This document shows positions 8,242 to 15,524 of a stretch of 64,000 nucleotides of DNA, one piece after another (the stretch's first letter is position 1; every line of letters begins with the position of its first letter). Location of the stretch: assembly GCF_017874615.1 (NCBI RefSeq), contig NZ_JAGIKV010000017.1:89249-153248 (forward strand), read 5' to 3'. Under the pieces are notes generated by a model. That model made no database searches, was not told where the DNA came from, and saw only the letters and a program-made list of their open reading frames with translations. This DNA is from Paenibacillus xylanexedens. Lineage in GTDB: Bacteria; Bacillota; Bacilli; Paenibacillales; Paenibacillaceae. The translations under genes and the position numbers were made by a program.

Positions 8242-8520
8242 TTACTCCGTAACTGCCTTTTCCATCCATTGGTCATCGATCATCTGTTGATGCAGGTCAC
8301 TTGCCCACTGGTCCATACATTTGCAAATGAAATCTTTGCGACATACTGGACAAGGGGTTTTCTGCAGACGGCTAATATTGGTCATCTTCCATTCCGGGGA
8401 ACGGGTGTAGAATACACGGCATTTTGTACCGTCTACCAAATTCATTTTGAATTCATACAATCCGTCTTCCTTGTTACCATAAGCTAATTCTAAATCTGCA
8501 ATACGCGGTCTATAAGACAT
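8242..8520 (-). CDS. Small Cys-rich conserved hypothetical protein, 92 aa
   Basis: The ATG at 8520 follows AGGTG by six bases; a GTG nine bases upstream is less well placed. The C-terminal half has CPVCRKDFICKC, a CxxC plus CxC cluster suggestive of a zinc-binding site, preceded by a beta-rich segment (YEFKMNLVDGTKCRVFYTR). I do not recognise the family. It is a monocistronic unit with its own terminator. Confidence 0.6.
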   Translation of the reverse strand: MSYRPRIADLELAYGNKEDGLYEFKMNLVDGTKCRVFYTRSPEWKMTNISRLQKTPCPVCRKDFICKCMDQWASDLHQQMIDDQWMEKAVTE

Positions 8521-8619
8521 GGATATCACCTGTTTAATTCAAATTTGGTTCATGCAATGACACTACTCAGTACTAAGTTATATTAAAGAAAATTCAGATC
8601 AATGTCAACTCGCGCATGT

Positions 8620-8865
8620 CTACCCGCCAAAGAGAATATCCAGAATCGTCCCTACCTGCCCCTGTTTTTTCCCTTTCAAGACATCTGGATCAAATACTTC
8701 AACATACCCGCATGAAGTACAAGCCACGAACAAGTAGTGATTATGCTGTATATCGAACATCTTGCTCAGGCCTGCTCCTGACATGGAAACTTCCTTAATG
8801 TTACAATCCGTGCTCCTGCATTTTGTATACATAAATCGCCGCTCGATCATCTCTTCAATACTCAT
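8620..8865 (-). CDS. Small zinc-ribbon-like protein, 81 aa
   Basis: The ATG at 8865 follows GGGGGAACGAAG. The sequence has CRSTDCNIKEV and FVACTSCGYVEVFDP, forming two Cys pairs of a zinc ribbon similar to those annotated as zinc-ribbon nucleic-acid-binding proteins in Bacillales. It ends in a hydrophobic, Gly-rich tail (GTILDILFGG). Function unknown; the upstream in-frame extension to 8943 lacks a ribosome-binding site. Confidence 0.65.
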   Translation of the reverse strand: MSIEEMIERRFMYTKCRSTDCNIKEVSMSGAGLSKMFDIQHNHYLFVACTSCGYVEVFDPDVLKGKKQGQVGTILDILFGG

Positions 8866-8976
8866 CTTCGTTCCCCCTTTGTGGAATGTGTAGCATGAAG
8901 TGGGAGTGCAATTATGTAAAATAGTACGCGATCTGGCATCCAATCTCCTGCATCATGTCCTTATATTATGATCAAC

Positions 8977-9003
8977 ACAAAACCCTGCCGATTGCCAGCA
9001 GGG
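8977..9003 (-). terminator. Terminator downstream of ohr
   Basis: CCCTGC and GCAGGG arms (9003-8998 and 8988-8983) with a nine-base loop, followed by TTTTGTGTT on the minus strand. Confidence 0.65.
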
Positions 9004-9075
9004 CTTTGTAGTCGAACATCAGGTATCTGGGATACCCTGCTCTATATGTTCCCTTTACTTGCCGGGAGTCAAATC

Positions 9076-9495
9076 TTAGACTACGTTTAATACAACATCA
9101 ATGTTGCCACGTGTTGCTTTGGAATATGGACAGAAATCATGTGCCTTGCGGGCCAGATCTTCTGCTTGACTGTGATCCACACCAGGCATACTCACGTCCA
9201 GACGAACAGACAGCTGGAAACCGTCATCCGCAGGGTCTTTACCAATGGATACGTTACTTGTAACGACCACATCCTCCAATTTCACACCTGCTTTACGTGC
9301 TACATTGGCAAGGGCACTTTCATAGCATGCTCCATATCCAGCGGCAAAAAGCTGCTCAGGGTTAGTACCCTCACCACCGGAACCTCCAAGCTCTTTTGGC
9401 ATTTTCAGATCATGCTTAAGCACGCCATCCGAAGAAGTCACCGAACCTGTACGTCCACCTTTAACTGTCGCTACTGCTGTATATAAAGCTTCCAT
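9076..9495 (-). CDS. ohr: Organic hydroperoxide resistance protein, Ohr subfamily of OsmC, 139 aa
   Basis: Ohr reduces organic and fatty-acid hydroperoxides with a reactive Cys pair, re-reduced by lipoylated proteins. Both cysteines are present: Cys57 in GACYES and Cys122 in FCPYSKATRG. The start YTAVATVKGGRTG and the GGEGTNPEQLFAAGY motif are typical of Ohr rather than OsmC. Length is as expected. No OhrR-type MarR regulator is next to it, and I could not find an obvious OhrR operator in the 9496-9774 gap. Confidence 0.93.
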   Translation of the reverse strand: MEALYTAVATVKGGRTGSVTSSDGVLKHDLKMPKELGGSGGEGTNPEQLFAAGYGACYESALANVARKAGVKLEDVVVTSNVSIGKDPADDGFQLSVRLDVSMPGVDHSQAEDLARKAHDFCPYSKATRGNIDVVLNVV

Positions 9496-9715
9496 TAAGA
9501 ATCTCTCCCTTATCCATATAGTTTTTACTGCCTTCCTTTCAATTTAAACTTCTGGCTCATTTTGAAACGCAATTTTATATCTTTATCAGCTTTTACAACT
9601 TTATTATTTTCATGCATTTCATCGCCATGGCTGTATTTTCCTAAGGTTGGGTTATATACGAAGGGGATCTTCAAATTAGAACCGAAAATTTTGTGTTAAT
9701 ACATAAAAGTTGCAC

Positions 9716-9743
9716 TAGACAAAAATTATTGAAGGAGTACAAT
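9716..9743 (+). promoter_or_regulatory. Predicted promoter of mntH
   Basis: TAGACA (9716-9721) and TACAAT (9738-9743) are 16 bases apart, about 80 bases before the mntH start. The rest of 9496-9822 is AT-rich and holds no recognisable gene. No clear MntR box was found. Confidence 0.45.
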
Positions 9744-9822
9744 GTAACAATAAACATAAAATTTTAGATATATCATGAGCGGTTTGTCCCGCATCAATAT
9801 TCCAAAGTCAGGTGATAATCGT

Positions 9823-11175
9823 ATGAGTAAAAAAAATCCGTTCAACGCTCCTTCAAGAGAATCATTGTCTACTGCGGGCACGGCTCCTTCCCTTGGAGAA
9901 GCACATAGTTCCATGAAAGTTCCGCAGAATGCTGCATGGTGGAAGAAATTCCTCGCCTTTGTAGGCCCAGGATACCTCGTTGCCGTAGGTTATATGGACC
10001 CCGGGAACTGGGCAACAGATATCGCAGGCGGCTCGCAGTTCGGGTATACCTTGTTATCCGTTATCCTGTTATCGAACCTGATGGCCGTTGTCCTTCAGTC
10101 GCTGGCTGGCAAGCTCGGCATCGTCACTGGACGGGATCTGGCTCAAGCCTGTCGTGAACGATTCAGCATGCCTGTTGTCATGATGTTATGGATTCTGTGT
10201 GAGCTTGCCATTGCAGCCACCGATCTGGCTGAAGTCATTGGTTCTGCCATCGCGTTAAAGCTTTTATTTAACATCCCCATGTTATACGGCGTTATCATCA
10301 CCGCAGTTGATGTACTTCTGATTCTTGTACTGCAAAACAAAGGCTTCCGCGCTCTGGAAACACTTGTCATTGTGCTGATGGCAACCATCGCCCTCTGCTT
10401 CGGGATTGACCTCTTCCTGGCGAAACCCGATATGGGCGGTGTTCTCCATGGTTTTGTACCAAATGTTGAGATTCTGCAAAACCCGGCCATGCTCTATATC
10501 GCCATTGGTATTATCGGTGCAACCGTGATGCCGCATAATCTGTACCTTCATTCTTCCATTGTGCAGACCCGTCAGATCGAACAGACACCACAGGGCAAAA
10601 AAGAAGCCATTCGGTACTCGACCATGGATTCTACAATCGCGTTGACACTGGCCCTGTTCATCAATGCGGCCATCCTGATTGTATCTGCTGCTGTATTCCA
10701 CAGTGCTGGTATGACGCAGGTTGCCGAGATCGCAGATGCCTATCATCTACTGACACCTCTATTGGGTACTACGGTTGCAAGTATTCTGTTCGGTGTGGCG
10801 CTGTTAGCATCAGGTCAGAATTCTACCCTTACAGGTACACTCGCTGGGCAGATCGTTATGGAAGGTTTCCTGAACATTCGAATTCCCGCTTGGCTGCGCA
10901 GACTGGTCACACGTCTGATCGCCATCATCCCGGCGGTAATTGTGACAGCCATTGCAGGAGAACATGGAACAGAAGAACTGCTCATTTTGAGCCAGGTCGT
11001 GCTGTCTCTTCAATTACCTTTTGCTGTAATCCCTTTGGTGATGTTCACGAGTGATAAAAAAAGCATGGGTGCATTCGCCAACAAATTGTGGCTCAAAATC
11101 ATCTCATGGGTCATTACAGCTGTTATCGTTATGCTAAATGTATATCTGATCATTCAGACGATCCGCTTGTTCTAA
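9823..11175 (+). CDS. mntH: NRAMP-family divalent metal (Mn2+/Fe2+) proton symporter, 450 aa
   Basis: A polytopic membrane protein with about 11 helices. The metal-site motif DPGNW in TM1 (residues 59-63 from this start) and MPHN in TM6 (236-239) are both intact, which marks it as a manganese/iron importer rather than an NRAMP-related magnesium carrier. The ATG at 9823 follows AGGTGA by seven bases; an in-frame ATG at 9775 has no ribosome-binding site. Transcription ends at a bidirectional terminator shared with the convergent HAD gene. Confidence 0.93.
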   Translation: MSKKNPFNAPSRESLSTAGTAPSLGEAHSSMKVPQNAAWWKKFLAFVGPGYLVAVGYMDPGNWATDIAGGSQFGYTLLSVILLSNLMAVVLQSLAGKLGIVTGRDLAQACRERFSMPVVMMLWILCELAIAATDLAEVIGSAIALKLLFNIPMLYGVIITAVDVLLILVLQNKGFRALETLVIVLMATIALCFGIDLFLAKPDMGGVLHGFVPNVEILQNPAMLYIAIGIIGATVMPHNLYLHSSIVQTRQIEQTPQGKKEAIRYSTMDSTIALTLALFINAAILIVSAAVFHSAGMTQVAEIADAYHLLTPLLGTTVASILFGVALLASGQNSTLTGTLAGQIVMEGFLNIRIPAWLRRLVTRLIAIIPAVIVTAIAGEHGTEELLILSQVVLSLQLPFAVIPLVMFTSDKKSMGAFANKLWLKIISWVITAVIVMLNVYLIIQTIRLF

Positions 11176-11201
11176 TCTCATTCTAATCGACTAAATATCA
11201 A

Positions 11202-11248
11202 AAAGGCTGATCAACTCCGGTATGCTATACCTAAGTTGATCAGCCTTT
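11202..11248. terminator. Bidirectional terminator between mntH and the HAD gene
   Basis: AAAGGCTGATCAACT (11202-11216) pairs perfectly with 11234-11248 (15 bp, 17-base loop). The minus-strand side has the better T tract. Confidence 0.85.
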
Positions 11249-11302
11249 ATTGCAATAGAGCAACATGTTTCCTTTTATAGTAAAACTCTAATAAACAATC
11301 AT

Positions 11303-11986
11303 CTATTCCTGATTTGGTATCAGTAACGGCAGGAGTTCTTCCAATGAATCAACAGTCCAATCCGCACGTTGGTCTTCCGATAGTTCTGTCTGGAATCTTC
11401 CGTAACCCTGCATAATTCGAACCGTACGCATGCCCAGCTTCCGAGCTGGAATGATATCGTTATCAATCCGATCGCCGATCATGACGGCTTCCTCCGGTTC
11501 ACAACCGGCCTGTTTCAAGGCCACAGCGTATAGCTCAGGGTCTGGCTTGGACACCCCTTCTTCAGCCGAACAGGCCAGAACGTCAACATACTTCCGCAAT
11601 CCGTAACTCTCCAGTCTCTCTTCCGTTCCAGGACTCTGATTGGCAATAATGCCAATGTGATAATGCCGTGACAACTGCTGAAGAACAGAATCCGCTGAAG
11701 GAAAAGGACGTTCAAGATCTTTTTGAAACTTCAGCTTGTCCTGAATCTGTTTCTGGTGTTCCTCGTCTTTAACGAATGTGCGAATTGCCACTCTCATAGG
11801 CCATTGTTCATATTTTCGGTAACAGCTCGCGAACAGTTCGCGTACCGCCTCAATCTTCACCGGATACCCCAAAGCACAAGCTTCACGGACGAACTGTCCG
11901 ATAATATCATCAACCGGCTCCCATTCATCCACCAGCGTATCTCCAACATCAAAAAACAACCATTTCAATCCACCTACATCCGGCAC
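11303..11986 (-). CDS. HAD-superfamily hydrolase, 227 aa
   Basis: GTG start at 11986, seven bases after AAGGAGG. Motif I is FFDVGDT: the nucleophile Asp13 is present, but the +2 position, normally the general-acid Asp, is Gly, with an Asp at +3. Motif II (IIANQS), the Lys motif (SKPDP) and motif IV (GDRIDNDI) are present. The cap is helical (subfamily I). The substrate is unknown; FDVG-type HADs include phosphatases and haloacid-dehalogenase-like enzymes. Confidence 0.8.
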   Translation of the reverse strand: MPDVGGLKWLFFDVGDTLVDEWEPVDDIIGQFVREACALGYPVKIEAVRELFASCYRKYEQWPMRVAIRTFVKDEEHQKQIQDKLKFQKDLERPFPSADSVLQQLSRHYHIGIIANQSPGTEERLESYGLRKYVDVLACSAEEGVSKPDPELYAVALKQAGCEPEEAVMIGDRIDNDIIPARKLGMRTVRIMQGYGRFQTELSEDQRADWTVDSLEELLPLLIPNQE

Positions 11987-12032
11987 GCCAATTCCTCCTT
12001 GTAAGCCACAGGTGATTCCTGATCCTAATCGA

Positions 12033-12199
12033 GTTCAAAAAGTCTGGTTTTCAGTACCAAGAAGATGGAATGAAGCTAGAAATGGAGTAGCGTAGCGTAG
12101 GGAAAACTACGTGAGCCACGGACATTTCGGCTGAATTTCATATTCGATGCTGATGATGCCGTTAGGCATCCTTCGTAATCAAAAGCGGACTTTTTGAAC
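12033..12199. repeat. Dispersed repeat with 12-bp perfect terminal inverted repeats
   Basis: GTTCAAAAAGTC (12033-12044) and its exact complement (12188-12199) bound 167 bases of non-coding DNA in the gap 12001-12320. The right end, read as the complement, closely matches 35886-35925 (AGGTTGTTCA, AAAAGTC, GATTACGAA, GATG blocks), and a third, shorter relative lies at 8141-8173. No open frame is contained. Probably a non-autonomous repeat family. Confidence 0.6.
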
Positions 12200-12214
12200 A
12201 ACCTATAGAAACCA

Positions 12215-12250
12215 TAAAAAAGAAGACTCACCATCCTGCATGAGTCTCCT
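12215..12250 (-). terminator. Terminator of the riboswitch-controlled gene
   Basis: AGGAGACTCA (12250-12241) pairs with TGAGTCTTCT (12230-12221) with one wobble, followed by a T tract on the minus strand. Confidence 0.75.
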
Positions 12251-12320
12251 CAAACTTCCGTTTATCGATACATTCAATTATAACAGGCACCTTACACCTG
12301 AGCAATCACAAGCTATGGCA

Positions 12321-12716
12321 TTAACCATTGAGGAGAAAACCAACTTCCCCATTGAGCGAATATACAATCCGGTCTGCGCCCATGCCCCGATAGATGCCCT
12401 TTGGATGACTCTGCTCCGTAATGACGCACAGGGATTTCGATGTCCATGAACGGCAGATCTGTAAATAACGACAGGTCAGATTCAGGCTGTTTTCGAAAAT
12501 AAACACGTTGCCTACGCTGCCCTGCGGCAAAAACCATTTTTGAGCTGCAGCCGTATTCATGCGAATGACATGTTCTACTCCGATTCTACGGAGTCTGCGC
12601 TCTTCCCCTGCACTGTTGGTTAGAACGGCAAACGGCATTTTTTTATACATCAGCAATTTGATAAATTTGCGTCCTGCTTCATTTGGAGCAGTCACTAAGA
12701 TCATCTCAGTATCCAT
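12321..12716 (-). CDS. Orphan Rossmann-like small protein under a c-di-AMP riboswitch, 131 aa
   Basis: Two consecutive ATGs (12719, 12716) follow GGGAGG; the second has the better eight-base spacing. The protein has an alternating strand/helix pattern: a hydrophobic strand (MILVTAP), a helix, AVLTNS, GVEHVIRMN, then VFIFEN, SLCVITEQS, a short loop and ADRIVYS. This resembles the N-terminal half of an RCK/TrkA-N-type nucleotide-binding fold, but the GxGxxG loop is missing (it reads APNEAGR), so the resemblance is only structural-looking. I cannot assign a family. Its position directly behind a YdaO-type riboswitch and terminator, as the only gene of the unit, suggests a role in potassium, osmolyte or wall homeostasis (inference). 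Confidence 0.7.
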   Translation of the reverse strand: MDTEMILVTAPNEAGRKFIKLLMYKKMPFAVLTNSAGEERRLRRIGVEHVIRMNTAAAQKWFLPQGSVGNVFIFENSLNLTCRYLQICRSWTSKSLCVITEQSHPKGIYRGMGADRIVYSLNGEVGFLLNG

Positions 12717-12746
12717 CATTCGTTCCTCCCTTGGCGTGAAAAGACA

Positions 12747-12790
12747 ACAAAAAAGAAGCGTGGGGGACCAAGGCCTCCCGAACGCTTCTT
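12747..12790 (-). terminator. Riboswitch expression-platform terminator
   Basis: AAGAAGCG (12790-12783) pairs with CGCTTCTT (12760-12753), with further GC pairing of the GGGAGGCC and GGTCCCCC segments inside, followed by TTTTTTG. It lies between the aptamer and the ATG, as expected of a transcription-terminating OFF switch. Confidence 0.85.
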
Positions 12791-12835
12791 AAATAACCCA
12801 TGGCGAAAAAACCATGAACCAGCGTACGGCTTGTT

Positions 12836-13003
12836 GCCTCTCCCTTTAACGCTTACGAGGTTAGCTGACGGATTCGGGCGCGAGAGTCGCCCTATTTCCG
12901 GCTGTCACCGGAAAATTCACCCCATGAATGCCCACTGTCCTGGACAGCGCATTCCGTTGGTTCCCCCGTTTCCCATTCATCAATGAATGGAAACTCAGCG
13001 ATT
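12836..13003 (-). ncRNA. Cyclic di-AMP riboswitch (ydaO/yuaA leader)
   Basis: Read on the minus strand the region carries the conserved blocks of the ydaO motif in order: a 5' hairpin, GGGGGAACC, GGGGTGAA, an AATAGGG segment, GCCCGAATCCGTCAGCTA and CTCGTAAGCG, closing with GGGAGAGGC. These match the family consensus well. The ligand is c-di-AMP; ligand binding normally favours the downstream terminator, lowering expression of potassium-uptake and wall-hydrolase genes. Here the only downstream gene is the 131-residue orphan. The boundaries are approximate to about 10 bases. Confidence 0.93.
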
Positions 13004-13042
13004 AAAACATCGTTCGTATATCTTAAAGTAAGATCGAGCGAT

Positions 13043-13072
13043 ATTATCGTTTGTTTCGTTTTTCAAGTACAA
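13043..13072 (-). promoter_or_regulatory. Predicted promoter of the riboswitch transcript
   Basis: TTGTAC (13072-13067) and GATAAT (13048-13043) with an 18-base spacer, about 40 bases ahead of the aptamer. Between this and the gpx promoter no gene is seen. Confidence 0.5.
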
Positions 13073-13316
13073 TTTAGTTTAAATTGAAATTACGTTATGA
13101 ATCATACACCCGCGCCATGACGGTGTAAAGTCCTTACAGATCACCGAATCGGCAGATTTTTGCCAATACTCGTCCATAATAACGCTTACAATAAGGTTAT
13201 ACTCTATCCATCTCTTCAAGGCTATCTAATTCTCACTCTGACGAAAATCACTTCGCAATTCATTCACGTATTCAGCACAACTTGCCTGTTTTGATTCTTT
13301 TAACACCATATTAGTT

Positions 13317-13345
13317 TTGCAATATTTAATTGTAACCAATATAAT
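13317..13345 (+). promoter_or_regulatory. Predicted promoter of the glutathione peroxidase gene
   Basis: TTGCAA (13317-13322), 17 bases, TATAAT (13340-13345); 36 bases before the start codon. Confidence 0.7.
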
Positions 13346-13381
13346 AGAAGATATAAGAGTAAATAAATGGAGGCGATTTAG

Positions 13382-13861
13382 ATGACAGTCTACGATTACA
13401 AAGTGAATACCCTTCGCGGTCAAGAAGTTGAAATGTCCGACTACCGTGACAAAGTGCTCCTGATTGTGAATACGGCAAGCTCATGCGGCCTCACCCCTCA
13501 ATTCAAAGGTCTGCAAGAATTGCAAGACAAATTTCAAGATGCTCCATTTGAAGTTCTTGGTTTCCCAAGCAACCAGTTTGCACAGGAAAAAGGATCTTCC
13601 GACGATATTGCCGAGTTCTGTCAGATGAATTATGGCGTGAGTTTCCCCATGTTTGAGAAAATTGATGTGAACGGCTCAAGCGCTCACCCTCTTTTCCAAC
13701 ACCTTAGCACAGAGGCTCCTGGCCTGCTCGGCTCCAAAGCAATCAAATGGAATTTTACTAAATTCCTTGTGGATCAGAACGGACAGGTACTGAAACGTTA
13801 TGCTCCCAAAACAACACCTGACAAGATTGAAGAAGATATCAAGAACTTGCTGCAAAAATAA
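13382..13861 (+). CDS. Glutathione peroxidase-type thiol peroxidase (BsaA-like), 159 aa
   Basis: Reduces hydroperoxides; bacterial members generally use thioredoxin rather than glutathione. The catalytic set is intact: peroxidatic Cys35 (SSCGLTPQ), Gln65 (FPSNQF) and Trp123-Asn124 (KWNF). The candidate resolving Cys80 lies in the EFCQMNYG segment. GGAGGCGA precedes the ATG. Single-gene unit with a strong promoter and terminator. Confidence 0.93.
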   Translation: MTVYDYKVNTLRGQEVEMSDYRDKVLLIVNTASSCGLTPQFKGLQELQDKFQDAPFEVLGFPSNQFAQEKGSSDDIAEFCQMNYGVSFPMFEKIDVNGSSAHPLFQHLSTEAPGLLGSKAIKWNFTKFLVDQNGQVLKRYAPKTTPDKIEEDIKNLLQK

Positions 13862-13868
13862 TACATTG

Positions 13869-13929
13869 GTCACCCGTAACCGGAAGGTAGAGCACCAGTG
13901 CTCCCGGTAATGGATGGCCTTTTTTTTCT
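13869..13929 (+). terminator. Terminator of the glutathione peroxidase gene
   Basis: A long imperfect hairpin (GGTCACCC...CCGG with CCGGT...GGCC, apical AGCACCAGTGCT) followed by nine T residues. Confidence 0.7.
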
Positions 13930-13965
13930 CAACAAAACTTGATGTCATACTGTTCGAAAAAGGCA

Positions 13966-14001
13966 AAAAAAAAGAAGCTTTCCAATAACGGAAAGCTTCT
14001 T
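13966..14001 (-). terminator. Terminator of tRNA-Leu
   Basis: AAGAAGCTTTCC and its exact complement (12 bp, six-base loop) with a T tract on the minus strand. Confidence 0.85.
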
Positions 14002-14018
14002 CTTAATCGTTCATATGA

Positions 14019-14101
14019 TGCGGTCGAGAGGACTCGAACCTCCACGGGCATACGCCCACTACCCCCTCAAGATAGCGTGTCTGCCATTCCACCACGACCG
14101 C
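14019..14101 (-). tRNA. tRNA-Leu (anticodon GAG)
   Basis: Acceptor GCGGTCG/CGACCGC, discriminator A, long variable arm (GGGCGTATGCCC), anticodon loop CTTGAGG and T loop GTTCGAGTC. CCA is not encoded. A near-identical copy lies at 27067-27149. Confidence 0.95.
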
Positions 14102-14179
14102 ATGTCGTAAATAATCGGCAACAGAGTTGATTATACCGGGTTCAGAACTAAAAGTAAAGTATTTTTTAATACTTCTTTT

Positions 14180-14292
14180 TCAGCTAGGCATTTTCATCAA
14201 AAATCGCATAATCTCGTCATCTTTACCCATGAACTGCATATGATTAGATTTGATCCCCTCTTTTTCGGTAAGAGCCGATCTTGTTGATTCAT
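14180..14292 (-). pseudogene. Possible small coding remnant (frameshifted)
   Basis: In the 455-base gap 14102-14556, an ATG at 14292 follows AAAGGA and opens a 31-codon frame, while another frame over the same DNA encodes a more protein-like sequence ending HMQFMGKDDEIMRFLMKMPS with a stop at 14180. A single frameshift would join them. Two 14-base direct repeats (TTATATATAGTCCT at 14293 and 14310) lie just upstream. Evidence is weak and no family is recognised. Confidence 0.2.
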
Positions 14293-14354
14293 TTATATAT
14301 AGTCCTTTCTTATATATAGTCCTCCCTGCACTTCGCCACAATAATAACACAATA

Positions 14355-14371
14355 AGTTATCTAAAGTAACA
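14355..14371 (+). promoter_or_regulatory. Near-match GlnR/TnrA box upstream of the second ureF
   Basis: AGTTA-N7-TAACA matches the palindromic nitrogen-control consensus TGTNA-N7-TNACA except for the first base. It lies about 200 bases before the ureF-like gene. Confidence 0.4.
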
Positions 14372-14470
14372 CAATTATTGAGTTAAAGATTTAATTCATT
14401 GATTTTAAATCACACTATTGACAAAAAGCGGATATTTGTGGGAAGATAACTATCATATAATTCGGATTTA

Positions 14471-14503
14471 CAAACAAAAAGCAAACAAAAAGCAAACAAA
14501 AAG
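14471..14503. repeat. Three perfect tandem copies of an 11-bp A-tract repeat
   Basis: CAAACAAAAAG is repeated three times without gaps, directly before a TATAAT (14507-14512) and the ureF-like gene. Eleven-base phasing of A tracts is expected to bend DNA. Confidence 0.75.
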
Positions 14504-14556
14504 GAATATAATTGTTATTTAAAGTGACATTTAACGAACATAGGAGGCGAATGATT

Positions 14557-15258
14557 GTGAACCGTGGGAATAAGCTGCTCGATTATGTCAAACTGCTTGA
14601 TTCCTCTATTCAGGTTGGAGGGTTCACCCATTCCTTCGGCATGGATATCCATATCAGAGAGGGTACCATTCGTAATGCTGAAGATCTCGAATCATTCATG
14701 CGTTGTCAGTTGCATCCCAGCATCGTTCGTCTTGAAGGCATGGCCATCAAAGGCATCTATACTGCAGTAGATCACAAGGATACATGGCGGATAGCTCTGA
14801 TCGACAAGCTCGTCCATGTTCAGCGAACCCCTGGAGATCTCAGAGAACAAGCTGCCGCCATGGGTAAACGATTGATCAGACTCGCACGTGCTCTGCACCC
14901 CTGGATTGATTTCAGCCAGCTCGAACAAATTTCTGCCAAATACGATTCGGTTGGCTACCTCTCCACTGTTCACGCCTGGATTAACCACCACCTCGACATC
15001 CCGGTCGAGGAGGCGGTCCTTGGTTACCTGCATTCAGCCATGAATGCCTGCATAACCGAAGCCTCCAAAGTCATTCCCCTGAACAACGATACAACCAAGG
15101 AACTGATGGTCCGCCTGGCCACAGATCTGGAGAATGAATGGAAGACCGTCAGCGCCTCGGCTGCGGATGGACTGGCACAGCCAACCTCGATGTCCATGAA
15201 ATCGTTTTTCCCCAGCTTCCATATGCTTGGAGCTGGACTTCATGCCTACAGGGCCTAA
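14557..15258 (+). CDS. UreF-family urease accessory protein, divergent second copy, 233 aa
   Basis: Clearly homologous along its length to the operon-encoded UreF at 24038 (KLLxYVxLLDS, GGFxHSFGxxxxxxxGTxRN, HxSxVRLxGxAIKGxY, MGKRLxxLARxLxPWxDFS), but more diverged: the UreF hallmark PIGGFSHSFG reads QVGGFTHSFG, and the C-terminal tail differs. UreF acts with UreG and UreD to activate urease with nickel and CO2. The start is taken as GTG at 14557, nine bases after AGGAGG; an ATG six bases upstream is too close to it. It stands alone, 7 kb from the urease operon, with its own terminator. Confidence 0.8.
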   Translation: MNRGNKLLDYVKLLDSSIQVGGFTHSFGMDIHIREGTIRNAEDLESFMRCQLHPSIVRLEGMAIKGIYTAVDHKDTWRIALIDKLVHVQRTPGDLREQAAAMGKRLIRLARALHPWIDFSQLEQISAKYDSVGYLSTVHAWINHHLDIPVEEAVLGYLHSAMNACITEASKVIPLNNDTTKELMVRLATDLENEWKTVSASAADGLAQPTSMSMKSFFPSFHMLGAGLHAYRA

Positions 15259-15301
15259 TCCTCTTCCTCCTCATACCCGCTCCCCTTCATTCAGACAAAC
15301 T

Positions 15302-15339
15302 AAAAAACACGCGGCAACCTCCTTGCCGACGTGTTTTTT
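15302..15339 (+). terminator. Terminator of the second ureF
   Basis: AAAAAACAC, CGGCAA / TTGCCG, GTGTTTTTT: a strong stem with a T tract on the plus strand and A tract on the other, so it could work both ways. Confidence 0.85.
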
Positions 15340-15413
15340 GTCATTTTATTTGTTTTATTTACGTATTTACGCCATTTATAATCACAAAATACACTTTTTT
15401 CCGTCTTTTTTAA

Positions 15414-15442
15414 TTGTTAGATGACGAATTTACGTATATAAT
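15414..15442 (+). promoter_or_regulatory. Predicted promoter of the HTH/PAS pair
   Basis: TTGTTA (15414-15419), 17 bases, TATAAT (15437-15442). Confidence 0.65.
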
Positions 15443-15524
15443 AAAACATACAGCTCGCATTTCTATATATTCTACATGAAGAAAGGGCGGCTGAATACTA
15501 CATTCTAACCAGGGGTGAACCCTT

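Noticed and set aside
9496..9774. Possible yybP-ykoY manganese riboswitch or MntR box before mntH
   Set aside because: None of the conserved loop sequences of that riboswitch and no convincing MntR palindrome were found.
14019..14101. CRISPR-like interpretation of the repeated tRNA-Leu sequences at 14.0 and 27.1 kb
   Set aside because: They are two complete tRNA genes with all structural features; no repeat-spacer array exists in the window.
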